From Pseudaquabacterium pictum (lineage in GTDB: Bacteria; Pseudomonadota; Gammaproteobacteria; Burkholderiales; Burkholderiaceae_C): a stretch of DNA of 64,000 nucleotides. The notes under the pieces were generated by a model that saw nothing but the letters and a program-made list of their open reading frames with translations, was not told the origin of the DNA and searched no databases. Below are positions 46,874 through 54,938 of this stretch, piece after piece. The position numbers and the translations under genes were made by a program. The stretch spans positions 62,001 to 126,000 of the forward strand of contig NZ_BJCL01000010.1 in NCBI RefSeq assembly GCF_005403045.1, in the 5' to 3' direction. How positions within the stretch are numbered: position 1 is the stretch's first letter; each line of letters opens with the position of its first letter.

Positions 46874-46907
46874 GCTTCAGCTTCGCTTCAGTGCGCCGGT
46901 GTCCAAT
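46874..46907 (+). promoter_or_regulatory. tandem response-regulator box for the two-component operon
   Basis: GCTTCAG (46874-46880), CTTC, GCTTCAG (46885-46891), two perfect copies with 11-bp period. Ten bases later is TCCAAT (46902-46907), about 36 bases before the response regulator ATG. It suggests autoregulation. CTTCAG-N5-CTTCAG resembles the PmrA/QseB box CTTAAG-N5-CTTAAG. Confidence 0.6.
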
Positions 46908-46943
46908 CCGGCGGCGCCGACTTCCACGGCCTGGACCGACCTG

Positions 46944-47597
46944 ATGCGACTGTTGCTGATCGAAGACGACCACCTGCTGGGCGAGGGGCTGGCAGACTAC
47001 CTGCGTGGCGAGGGGCACCAGGTCGACTGGTTCACCGCACTGGAACCGCTGCGGTCGCTGATCGGCGAGCCGTACGACACCTGGCTGGTCGACTGGAACC
47101 TGCCCGATGGGTCCGGGCTGCAGTGGCTGACGTCCCAGCGCGCCCGCGGCGCCACCACGCCGGCCATCATGCTCACGGCGCGTGACCAGCTCGTGGACCG
47201 CATCGACGGGCTCGACGGTGGCGCCGACGACTACCTGATCAAGCCCTTTGCGCCGGAAGAACTGGCCGCCCGCGTCCGTGTGCTGGCACGGCGGCACATT
47301 GGTGGCGCCGGTGCGCTGCGGCAGCTGGGGGCCGTGACGGTGGATCTCATCGCCCGCGCGGTGACGCTGGCCGGTGCCCGGGTCGATCTCACGGCACGCG
47401 AGTGGCTGCTGCTGGAGGCGCTGGTGCTGCGCGCCGGGCGCATCGTCGCCAAGCAGGATCTCGACGCGCTGGCCAACGGCTTCGACGGCGATACCACCAG
47501 CAATGCGCTGGAGGTGCACATCAGCAACCTGCGGCGCAAGCTCGGGCGTGAGGTGATCGAGACCGTGCGCGGCATGGGCTACCGGGTGCCGAAATGA
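46944..47597 (+). CDS. OmpR-family response regulator (PmrA/QseB-like)
   Basis: 217 residues. Receiver (1-115): acidic pair at residues 8-9 (LLLIEDDH), phospho-Asp50 in LVDWNLPDG, Thr in MLTARD, Lys in DYLIKPF. C-terminal winged helix with REWLLLEALVLRAGRIV and NALEVHISNLRRKLG. GLDGGADDYL is typical of the PmrA/QseB/TctD group. The ATG chosen starts directly at MRLLLIEDDH; the frame is open further upstream through the promoter boxes, which argues against a longer protein. ATGA overlap with the kinase gene. Confidence 0.92.
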   Translation: MRLLLIEDDHLLGEGLADYLRGEGHQVDWFTALEPLRSLIGEPYDTWLVDWNLPDGSGLQWLTSQRARGATTPAIMLTARDQLVDRIDGLDGGADDYLIKPFAPEELAARVRVLARRHIGGAGALRQLGAVTVDLIARAVTLAGARVDLTAREWLLLEALVLRAGRIVAKQDLDALANGFDGDTTSNALEVHISNLRRKLGREVIETVRGMGYRVPK

Positions 47598-48931
47598 GGG
47601 CTGCTGCCGCCACGCCGTCGATCCGCGCGCGCCTGGCACATGCCTGGCTGATGGCCGCGCTGGCCTGGACGCTGGCTGCCGGCGTGGCGGTGTGGCTGGT
47701 CGTCCGCCATGAGATCCACGAGGTGCTGGACCATGCGCTGCAGGAGTCGGGCGAGCTGCTGTACGGCATGCTGTCGATGCCGGTGGCCGCTGCGGTGCTG
47801 ACGCAGTCGCACGGGGCGTCGCTGGCGGCGCCGCGGCATCAGGAGAACCTGGTCTGGCAAGTGGTCGGTCCCCGCAATGAGCTGCTGCTCCGCTCGCATG
47901 CCGCGCCGTCCACCCCGTTGCTGGCTGCTCCCACCATCGGCCTGTCCGATCTCGGGACGGCCTGGCGTGTGCATGGCATGGCCCTGCCGGCGCCGGCTGG
48001 CGCGATGCTCTACGTGGCCCAGCCCGGCTGGGAGCGGCATGAGGCGGAGCTGGAAGCCGCCTTCCTCAGCGGCCTGGCCGCGCTGCTGGTGGGTGTTGCA
48101 GGCTCGGTCTGGGCGCGGCGCCTGCTGGTGCGTGAGTTGCGCCCGCTGGAGCAGCTGTCGCACGCCGTGGCGCGCCATGATCCCCTGGAACCCAGCCACG
48201 AGCTGCTGCATGTCGATCGCGCCGAACTCGTCCCCCTGCGCCAGGCCATCGTCGAACTGGGTTCACGGGTGGCGCGCCGCGTCGCCAGCGAGCGTGCGTT
48301 CTCGGCCCATGCCGCCCATGCCCTGCGAACACCGCTGGCGGGCATCGACGCCCAGCTGGCGGTGGCCCTGCGTGCCGCCCCGCCCGATGTGGCGCAGCGG
48401 TTGCAGCGCGTACGCCAGGCGGCCCAGCGCCTGCAGCAGGTGGTGGTGGCCCTGCTGGCGCTGTTCCGCAGCGGTGCCGAGCCCCAATGGCAGCGGGTGG
48501 ACCTGGCGGCACTGGTGCACCGGCTGCCGGTGGCCGAGCTGCAGGTGCATGTCCGCGGCCTGCCGCAGGTGGTCGTCGATCCCGACCTGCTGGCGGCGGC
48601 CCTGGCCAATCTGTTCGACAACGCCGCCCGCATGGGTGCCAGGGCGGTGATCGTGGATGCCACCAGCATCGACGATGGTGGCGTTCTGATCTCGGTCAGT
48701 GACGACGGCCGCGGCATGATTCCGCCGCTGCGCGCTGCGCTGTCCGACGAGCTGACGTCTGGCCGTTATGCCCGCCCACTGGGTCTGGGCCTGATGCTGG
48801 CCGATCTGGTCGCCCGCGGGCATGGCGGCCGGGTCAGCCTGCCGGCACCGGCCAGCGGCGCAGGCGCGGGCACCACGGTCTGCCTGCGGTTGGGTCCGCA
48901 GCGGTTGCCGGGCGGTGCCACGGCTGCCTGA
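47594..48931 (+). CDS. sensor histidine kinase (QseC/PmrB-like)
   Basis: 445 residues. TM1 at about 17-37, a periplasmic sensor of about 110 residues, TM2 at about 155-172, HAMP-like region, HisKA with His242 in AHALRTPL, and HATPase with NLFDNAARM, DDGRGM and PLGLGLML. The residue after the phospho-His is Ala, where the family nearly always has Glu (HELR). That acidic residue assists phosphotransfer, so activity may be altered. It is expected to sense a periplasmic metal, by association with the efflux operon. Confidence 0.9.
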   Translation: MRAAAATPSIRARLAHAWLMAALAWTLAAGVAVWLVVRHEIHEVLDHALQESGELLYGMLSMPVAAAVLTQSHGASLAAPRHQENLVWQVVGPRNELLLRSHAAPSTPLLAAPTIGLSDLGTAWRVHGMALPAPAGAMLYVAQPGWERHEAELEAAFLSGLAALLVGVAGSVWARRLLVRELRPLEQLSHAVARHDPLEPSHELLHVDRAELVPLRQAIVELGSRVARRVASERAFSAHAAHALRTPLAGIDAQLAVALRAAPPDVAQRLQRVRQAAQRLQQVVVALLALFRSGAEPQWQRVDLAALVHRLPVAELQVHVRGLPQVVVDPDLLAAALANLFDNAARMGARAVIVDATSIDDGGVLISVSDDGRGMIPPLRAALSDELTSGRYARPLGLGLMLADLVARGHGGRVSLPAPASGAGAGTTVCLRLGPQRLPGGATAA

Positions 48932-49001
48932 TGTCGTCGGCCGGCCGCCTGTCCACCGGCGTTGATGCCGCCCGAACACCACGACGGGCCCCCGGCCTGG
49001 G

Positions 49002-49457
49002 TCACGCCGCCAGGCGTTTCTCCATGAACACGCTCAGCGGGTGGTCGGGGTAGCTGCCGAACGGCCCGCGGCGCACGAAGCCTGCCCTGGCGTAGAAGGC
49101 CAGCGCCTCGGTCTGGTACGGCCCCGTCTCCAGGCACAGCTGACGGCAGCCCATGCCCGCAGCGGCCGTCTCCAGCACCTGCATCATCTGCTGCGCCAGG
49201 CCCTGGCCACGGGCGGCTGGCTGCAGGTACATGCGCTTGAGTTCACCCCGCGAGCCGTCCACCACCACCGCAGCGCAGCCCACCGCCTGGCCTGCGGCAT
49301 CGCGTGCCACGGCGAAGGCCACGTTCGGCTGCTTCAGCGCCGTCAGGTCCAGCGCATAGCGCGCCTCGGGCGGGTACAGCGTGTCCTGGTAGGCATCCAG
49401 CTCGGCGATCAGCGTGATCACCGCGGGTTGGTCGGGCGATTCCAGCGTCACCGGCAT
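49002..49457 (-). CDS. GNAT family N-acetyltransferase
   Basis: 151 residues. Single GNAT domain with the acetyl-CoA pyrophosphate loop in LQPAARGQGLAQQMMQ (Q/RxxGxG/A) and the C-terminal YARAGFVRRGPF strand pair. It resembles YafP/PA4866-like acyltransferases of unknown acceptor. Sixteen bases downstream of the cupin gene, so possibly the last gene of the aromatic cluster transcript. Confidence 0.85.
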   Translation of the reverse strand: MPVTLESPDQPAVITLIAELDAYQDTLYPPEARYALDLTALKQPNVAFAVARDAAGQAVGCAAVVVDGSRGELKRMYLQPAARGQGLAQQMMQVLETAAAGMGCRQLCLETGPYQTEALAFYARAGFVRRGPFGSYPDHPLSVFMEKRLAA

Positions 49458-49472
49458 GCGGGCCTCCGTGGG

Positions 49473-49961
49473 TCAGCGGATGAACTGGTCGACGTAGGCC
49501 GCGCCCAGACCCACGGCCTCGTAGTGCTGGCAGCACATCTTGATCTTGGTGAACACATCCTCGTAGCCGGTGGTCTGTCCGGCCTCATCCACATAGACCA
49601 TCGCGCCGTGAATGTTGAAGAAGGTGATCATCTCGGTGGCGCCCACCTGTTCATCCACCACCAGGGTGTGGATCTCGCCCGGCGGCTCGTAGACGAAGCT
49701 GCCTTCGGTGGCCACCCAGTCGTGCTCCAGGTAGCGCCAGGCGCCGCGGAGCACATAGCCCGTCACCCAGGACGGATGGATGTGGCGCGACAGCACGCCC
49801 GCCTTGCGCACCCGCAGCAGGTTGCACCAGCTGCCGGTCACCGTGTTCAGCAGCAGCGGGCGGAACCACACGGCGGGCGCCTGCGGCACCCACACCCGCT
49901 CGTCGTCGGGGATGGCCTGGACAGCGATCTCGGGCTGGATGCCGGGCAGTTGCACGATCAT
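49473..49961 (-). CDS. cupin, 2,4'-dihydroxyacetophenone dioxygenase family
   Basis: 162 residues. ChrR/DAD-type cupin: metal ligands are suggested by HIHPSWVTGYVL, EGSFVYEPPGEIHTLV and the following Glu/His. The reference enzyme cleaves 2,4'-dihydroxyacetophenone to 4-hydroxybenzoate and formate with Fe. Many homologues are uncharacterised, so substrate is inferred only in class. It lies 13 bases after the SDR gene in the same operon. Confidence 0.8.
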   Translation of the reverse strand: MIVQLPGIQPEIAVQAIPDDERVWVPQAPAVWFRPLLLNTVTGSWCNLLRVRKAGVLSRHIHPSWVTGYVLRGAWRYLEHDWVATEGSFVYEPPGEIHTLVVDEQVGATEMITFFNIHGAMVYVDEAGQTTGYEDVFTKIKMCCQHYEAVGLGAAYVDQFIR

Positions 49962-49974
49962 GGGTTGGTCTCCT

Positions 49975-50679
49975 TCAACTGATGAGGTAGCCGCCGTCCA
50001 CCGGCAGCACCACCCCGGTGACGAACTGCGCCGCGGGGCTGGCCAGGAACAGCACCGGCCCGGCCACGTCGGCCGGCGTGCCCCAGCGGCCCAGCGGCGT
50101 GCGTGCCAGGATCTGCTGGCTGCGTGCCGCGTCGTCCTGCAGCGCCTGGGTCAGCGGCGTGGCGATCCAGCCCGGCGCCACCGCGTTCACGCGGATGCCC
50201 TCGGTCGCATAGGCGATGGCCAGGCTCTTGGTCAGCTGGGCCACGCCGCCCTTGCTGGCGCTGTAGCCCGGCACCAGGCCGCCGCCGAAGAAGCTGAGCA
50301 TCGATGCGGTGTTGATGATGCAGCCTCGCTGCGCGGCCAGCGCCGGGCGGGCGGCGGCGCACACCCGCATCGTGCCGGTGAGGTTGATGTCCACGGTGTC
50401 GGCAAAGGCCAGCGGGTCGTGCTCGGCGCCGCGGCGGATCACGCCGGCGCAGTTCACCACCACGTCCAGCGGGCCGAGTGCGGCCACCAGGGCCTGGACC
50501 GCTGCGCCGTCGCGCACGTCAAGCAACCGGGGCGTGGTGTTGGCGCGCCCAGCGGCCGCATCGACTTCTGCTGCCGTGGCGCCAGTCACGGTGACCTGGT
50601 CGCCCAGCGCCGCAAACGCCGCGGCAATGCCGGCGCCGATGCCGCTGGTGCCGCCGGTGATCAGGACCTGGCGTGCCAT
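49975..50679 (-). CDS. SDR family oxidoreductase
   Basis: 234 residues. Classical short-chain dehydrogenase: TGGTSGIGAGIA cofactor loop, NCAG, catalytic Ser in NTASMLSF, YSASKGG (Tyr-Lys) and the C-terminal VDGGYLIS. The DVRDGA segment with no Arg after the second strand suggests NAD rather than NADP. The ATG shares one base with the DUF2783 stop. Probable alcohol or dihydrodiol dehydrogenase step in the pathway. Confidence 0.88.
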   Translation of the reverse strand: MARQVLITGGTSGIGAGIAAAFAALGDQVTVTGATAAEVDAAAGRANTTPRLLDVRDGAAVQALVAALGPLDVVVNCAGVIRRGAEHDPLAFADTVDINLTGTMRVCAAARPALAAQRGCIINTASMLSFFGGGLVPGYSASKGGVAQLTKSLAIAYATEGIRVNAVAPGWIATPLTQALQDDAARSQQILARTPLGRWGTPADVAGPVLFLASPAAQFVTGVVLPVDGGYLIS

Positions 50680-50873
50680 CACAGATCCTGCAGCGCGGTC
50701 TGCAGCTGCTGCTGGAACCGCGCCGCATCGCCCAGCGCCTGGGCATTGAGCAGGGCCAGCTTCACCAGCAGCAGCTCGCTCTTGTCGGGGCCTGCCTGGT
50801 CGATGGCGGTGGCCAGGGCGTCGTAGACGGTTTCCAGGCCGGTGATGTCGAGGCCGGGCGGTGAGGCGGTCAT
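50679..50873 (-). CDS. DUF2783 small protein
   Basis: 64 residues. LETVYDALATAIDQAGPDKSELLLVKLALLNAQ matches DUF2783, a family encoded next to FAD-dependent aromatic hydroxylases (15 bases downstream here). It may be a small partner or folding factor of the hydroxylase; function unknown. Confidence 0.8.
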   Translation of the reverse strand: MTASPPGLDITGLETVYDALATAIDQAGPDKSELLLVKLALLNAQALGDAARFQQQLQTALQDL

Positions 50874-50888
50874 GCTGGAGTCTCCGTG

Positions 50889-52577
50889 TCAGGCGGGCAG
50901 GGCGGTGGCCAGGGCCGCCTGCAGGCGGTCGGCATCCAGCCGCAGCCAGCGGGCGCACACATGCTGGTCAGGCCGCAGCAGGTAGGCGGCGCCATCGGCA
51001 GGCACGGCGTAGCGCTGGCGCACGCGGCCGGCGGCATCGGGCAGGTGGGCATCGGCGCCGGCCACCGGCTGGGCCGCGCCGATGGCCAGCACCCGCAGCG
51101 GCACGCCTTGCTGGCGGGCGGCCTGCACGACCTTCTGCACGCCGGCCGGCAGTGGGGCGGTGGTGAACACCAGCAGGTGGAAGCCGGCGCCGATGTGGTC
51201 GAGCAGAAAGTCGTCGTCGCCCAGCCGCACGTTCTGCGGCGGTGCGCCGTGGCCCGGGCCGCCATCGAAGCAAGAATCGTCGTCGTCCCTGCAATTCAGC
51301 GCCGACTGCAGGTAGGCGTGCGGGCGCGAGGTGCGCCAGTGGTACAGCGGCCGCACGAAGTCCTGCGTCAAGGACAGCGACAGCACCGCATCCCGCAGCA
51401 GCCGGAAGCCGCGGCTGGGCGGCGCCATGAAGCGGGTGCTCTTGCCGGCCTCGTGGATGATCTCGCGCGCCGCGCCCACCCGCTCGGCGCTGTAGCTTGC
51501 CAGCAGGGCCGGGCCGGCGGTGCCGCGCAGCACGCAGGCCAGCTGCCAGCCCAGGGCCTGCGCATCCTGGAAGGCGGTGTTGGCGCCGCGCACGCCGAAG
51601 ATCGGCAGCAGGTGCGCCGCATCGCCGGCAAACAGCACGCGGCCCACCCGGTAGTCGGGCAGCGTCAGCGTGCGTGCCGCGTACACCGAGCACCAGTCCA
51701 TCTCCCAGGGCGTGCCCGCGTGGCCGATCATCGCCAGCTGGGCGTCGATGCGGGTGCGCATCGAGTCAGGCTGCAGCGCCTGTTCCGGCGTCTCGCCCGG
51801 CGGCAGCTGGTAGTCCACCCGCCAGATGCCATGCGGCTCGCGGTGCATCAGGATGGTGTTGCCGCGGTTCCAGTCGGGGTCGAAGAAGGCCAGCCGCTCG
51901 GTGGGGTAGGGCAGGTCGATGCGGATGTCGGCGATGACGAACAGGCTCTCGAACGACGCGCCCTCCATCTTCAAGCCCAGCTGGCTGCGGATGGCCGAGC
52001 GGCCGCCGTCGGCGGCCACCAGCCAATCCGCCTGCAGGGTGTACGGGCCTTCCGGCGTGTCGATGGTCAGACAGGCATGGTCGGGCTGCTGGTCCACCTG
52101 CGTCAGCAGGTTGCCCCAGCGCAGGTCGACCAGGCCGGTGGCGGCGCAGGCGTCGATCAGGGCCTCTTCCAGGAACTGCTGCTGGATGTTGAGCATCGGG
52201 CCGAAGCGGTCGTCGTCGTCATGCGGCGCCTCCATGCGGAACACCCGCTGGCCGCGGTAGAACGAGTTGCCGCAGCGCCAGGGCAGGCCCTGCGCCATCA
52301 ACCGGCCGGCCACGCCCACCTGCTGCAGGATCTCCAGCGTGCGCCGGGTGAAGACGATGGCCCGGCTGCCGGCCGACACCTGCAGCTCGGCATTCAGCAC
52401 CACGCTGGGCACGCCGTGGCGGGCCAGCTCCAGCGCTGTCACCAGGCCGGCCGGGCCGGCACCGGCAATCACCACCCGGTGCCGCGGCTGCGGCGGGTGG
52501 GCCGACGGCAGCCAGGGTGCGTGCACCTGGTAGCGGTGGTACAGCGACGGGCGTGGCGTGGTGCTGGGCTGGTGCAT
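50889..52577 (-). CDS. FAD-dependent aromatic hydroxylase (MhpA/PheA-like monooxygenase)
   Basis: 562 residues. FAD-binding GAGPAGLVTALELARHG (about 38-54), DGGRSAIRSQLG, and GDAAHLLPIFGVRGANTAFQDA. A C-terminal thioredoxin-like domain (about 440-560) is typical of phenol/3-hydroxyphenylpropionate hydroxylases. It inserts one O atom ortho to a phenolic OH using NAD(P)H. The ATG (52575-52577) is 65 bases from the divergent aldehyde dehydrogenase; a longer open frame overlapping that gene is rejected. Confidence 0.88.
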   Translation of the reverse strand: MHQPSTTPRPSLYHRYQVHAPWLPSAHPPQPRHRVVIAGAGPAGLVTALELARHGVPSVVLNAELQVSAGSRAIVFTRRTLEILQQVGVAGRLMAQGLPWRCGNSFYRGQRVFRMEAPHDDDDRFGPMLNIQQQFLEEALIDACAATGLVDLRWGNLLTQVDQQPDHACLTIDTPEGPYTLQADWLVAADGGRSAIRSQLGLKMEGASFESLFVIADIRIDLPYPTERLAFFDPDWNRGNTILMHREPHGIWRVDYQLPPGETPEQALQPDSMRTRIDAQLAMIGHAGTPWEMDWCSVYAARTLTLPDYRVGRVLFAGDAAHLLPIFGVRGANTAFQDAQALGWQLACVLRGTAGPALLASYSAERVGAAREIIHEAGKSTRFMAPPSRGFRLLRDAVLSLSLTQDFVRPLYHWRTSRPHAYLQSALNCRDDDDSCFDGGPGHGAPPQNVRLGDDDFLLDHIGAGFHLLVFTTAPLPAGVQKVVQAARQQGVPLRVLAIGAAQPVAGADAHLPDAAGRVRQRYAVPADGAAYLLRPDQHVCARWLRLDADRLQAALATALPA

Positions 52578-52611
52578 GGCGCTGCCAGTGTGCCTGCAGC
52601 GGTGCGCTGCC

Positions 52612-52617
52612 GATAAT
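52612..52617 (+). promoter_or_regulatory. -10 element GATAAT before the aldehyde dehydrogenase
   Basis: GATAAT matches the sigma-70 -10 at five of six positions, 25 bases before the ATG. No clear -35; an activator may be needed. The divergent hydroxylase shares the 64-bp gap. Confidence 0.4.
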
Positions 52618-52641
52618 CGGGCTTCTCTCCAGGAGCACCCC

Positions 52642-54096
52642 ATGTCCACCGTCGGCTTCGACACCACCCAGGTCCTGATCAACGGCCACTGGCGCGCCTG
52701 CGCCAGTGGCGAGACCCTGCCGCTGCTGAACCCCAGCGACGGCAGCCTGCTCGCGCAGATTGCCCGCGGCAACGCCGCCGACGTGGACGCCGCCGTGGCC
52801 GCCGCCCAGGCCGCGCTCACCGGCCCCTGGGGCCAGCTGACTGCCGCCGAGCGCGGCCGCATCCTGCTGAAGATGAGCGCGCTGACGCTGCAGCGCGCCG
52901 ACGAGCTGGCCCGCCTGGAGGCGCTGGACGTCGGCAAGCCGGTCAAGCAGGGCCGCGCCGATGCGGTGGCCATGGCCCGCTACCTGGAGTTCTACGGCGG
53001 CGCGGCCGACAAGGTGCATGGCGAGACCATCCCGTTCGCCAACGGCTACACCGCGCTGACGCTGCGCGAGCCGCACGGCGTCACCGGCCACATCGTGCCC
53101 TGGAACTACCCGATGCAGATCATCGGCCGCAGCGTGGGCGCGGCGCTGGCCATGGGCAATGCCTGCGTGCTCAAGCCCGCCGAGGAGGCCTGCCTCACTG
53201 CGCTGGCCTTCGGCCACATCGCGCTGGAAGCGGGGCTGCCGGCGGGCGCGCTGGCCATCGTGCCCGGCCTGGGCGAGGAGGCCGGCGCCGCGCTGTCCAG
53301 CCACCGCGGCGTGGCCCACCTGTCGTTCACCGGCTCGGTGGCGGTGGGCCAGCTGATCCAGACGGCGGCGGCGCAGAACACCATCCCCGTCACGCTGGAG
53401 CTGGGTGGCAAGAGCCCGCAGATCGTCTTCGCCGATGCCGACCTGGACGCGGCCCTGCCCTTCCTGGTCAACGCCGGCATCCAGAACTGCGGCCAGACCT
53501 GCTCGGCGGCCAGCCGCATCCTGGTGGAGCGACCGGTGTTTGACGAGGTGCGGCGCCGCATGGCCGAGCGCTACGCCGCGCTGCGCGTGGGCCCGGCGAT
53601 GGACGACCTGGACGTGGGCCCGGTGATCTCGCCGCGCCAGCGCGAGATCGTGCAGGGTTTCCTGGCCATCGCCCGCGACACCGGCCTGCAGGTGGCCGCC
53701 CAGGCCACGCTGCCGGCCAACCTGCCCGCCGGCGGCTGCTACGTGCCGCCCACGCTGCTGGCGCCGGCCACGGCCGATCACCGGCTGGCGCAGGAGGAGA
53801 TCTTCGGCCCGGTGCAGGTGATGATCCCGTTCGACGGCGAGGCCGAGGCGCTGGCCATCGCCAACGGCACCAACTACGGCCTGGTGGCCGGCGTGTGGAC
53901 GCGCGACGGCGGCCGCCAGCTGCGCATGGCGCGCAAGCTGCATTGCGGCCAGGTGTTCATCAACAACTACGGCGCGGGTGGTGGCATCGAGCTGCCGTTC
54001 GGCGGCGTCAAGCACTCGGGCCACGGCCGCGAGAAGGGCTTCGAGGCGCTGTACGGCTTCTCGTCGTTGAAGACCGTGGCCATCAAGCACGACTGA
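52642..54096 (+). CDS. NAD(P)-dependent aldehyde dehydrogenase
   Basis: 484 residues. PWNYPMQI, SFTGSVAVGQLI (cofactor loop), ELGGKSPQ (general-base Glu) and GQTCSAASR (catalytic Cys) are all present, so a complete ALDH of the betaine/aromatic aldehyde type. AGGAG lies nine bases before the ATG. Divergent from the hydroxylase operon, it probably oxidises an aldehyde of the same pathway to the acid. Confidence 0.93.
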   Translation: MSTVGFDTTQVLINGHWRACASGETLPLLNPSDGSLLAQIARGNAADVDAAVAAAQAALTGPWGQLTAAERGRILLKMSALTLQRADELARLEALDVGKPVKQGRADAVAMARYLEFYGGAADKVHGETIPFANGYTALTLREPHGVTGHIVPWNYPMQIIGRSVGAALAMGNACVLKPAEEACLTALAFGHIALEAGLPAGALAIVPGLGEEAGAALSSHRGVAHLSFTGSVAVGQLIQTAAAQNTIPVTLELGGKSPQIVFADADLDAALPFLVNAGIQNCGQTCSAASRILVERPVFDEVRRRMAERYAALRVGPAMDDLDVGPVISPRQREIVQGFLAIARDTGLQVAAQATLPANLPAGGCYVPPTLLAPATADHRLAQEEIFGPVQVMIPFDGEAEALAIANGTNYGLVAGVWTRDGGRQLRMARKLHCGQVFINNYGAGGGIELPFGGVKHSGHGREKGFEALYGFSSLKTVAIKHD

Positions 54097-54120
54097 GGCG
54101 GGCCGGCCTCTGCCGCCGGG

Positions 54121-54384
54121 TCAGCCCTGCGGCAGGTCGGCGGGGTCGGGGTGGGCGCGCAGCTGGGTGTTCAGCTCGTCGACCACCAGCGCCCAGTCGC
54201 TGTCCTGGCCGAAGCTTTCGCGGATCAGCGCCGCCTGGGCCGGGCTCCAGAACGGCGCGTCGCGCAGCAGGATGTTGCCGTCCAACGGGCGGTGGTGCTG
54301 GATGAAGGTGCGGATCGCTTCCGGCGTGTTCTGCAGCCCCAGCTGGGCAAACAGCTCGGGCAGGTCGTGGCGGGTGGTGTCCAT
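54121..54384 (-). CDS. DUF2789 small protein
   Basis: 87 residues, acidic and helical. MDTTRHDLPELFAQLGL, HHRPLDGNILLRDAPFWSPAQ and DWALVVDELNTQL match DUF2789, a widespread proteobacterial family with no known function. It is 11 bases downstream of the secreted protein gene and faces the aldehyde dehydrogenase. Confidence 0.82.
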   Translation of the reverse strand: MDTTRHDLPELFAQLGLQNTPEAIRTFIQHHRPLDGNILLRDAPFWSPAQAALIRESFGQDSDWALVVDELNTQLRAHPDPADLPQG

Positions 54385-54395
54385 CGGCGTGCTGC

Positions 54396-54806
54396 TCAGC
54401 GTGACGCGGCCGGTGCCGGCGGCACGGCGGGCACTGTCGTGGTGATCTGGGTCAGCACGCCGCCTTCGGCCACCGAGCCGCTGCGTGTGCCCTCGCCCAG
54501 CGCCATGCGCTCGCAGGCCGTGCGGTCGGCCTCCAGCACCCGCTGGCAGCGGCGCAGCGCGTTGGCGCGCAGCTGCTCCGGGCCTTCGCCGTTGTCCAGG
54601 CTGTGGCGGCGGGTCTCGGCGCGTGCGGCGCCGGCTTCCTTCAGGCAGGTGTGGCGGTCCTGGGCGCTGCGCCCCGCCAGGCAGGCGGCGCGGTCTTGCC
54701 GGTAGGTGGCATCGGCCTGGCTGTCGCGCGGCAGCGCCAGGGCTGCGCTGGTGGCCAGTGCCAGCAGCAGCGCCGGCAGCAGGGTGTTCAGGCGGAGGTG
54801 TGGCAT
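54396..54806 (-). CDS. small exported Cys-containing protein
   Basis: 136 residues. Signal peptide (LLPALLLALATSAALAL), mature protein with four Cys in CLAGRSAQDRHTC and CQRVLEADRTAC and a Ser/Gly/Thr tail. The two C-x11-C units resemble the Cys-pair repeats of the other small exported proteins here. Common in Burkholderiales as a hypothetical protein. Confidence 0.72.
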   Translation of the reverse strand: MPHLRLNTLLPALLLALATSAALALPRDSQADATYRQDRAACLAGRSAQDRHTCLKEAGAARAETRRHSLDNGEGPEQLRANALRRCQRVLEADRTACERMALGEGTRSGSVAEGGVLTQITTTVPAVPPAPAASR

Positions 54807-54938
54807 GGTGGGCTCCAGGTGCGCGGCGGGTGTGCCGGTGCTCTGGCGCCATGGTGCTGCCCGGCAGCCGCCGCCAGCGTCAGCCGCGGCGGCTGCCGGT
54901 TGTAGGACGGCAGCCCGGCTGGGTTCTCACACAACTTC

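Noticed and set aside
50889-52973. Longer 694-codon version of the FAD hydroxylase
   Set aside because: The extra N-terminus overlaps the aldehyde dehydrogenase gene and has no family similarity; the ATG at 52575-52577 fits the FAD domain start.
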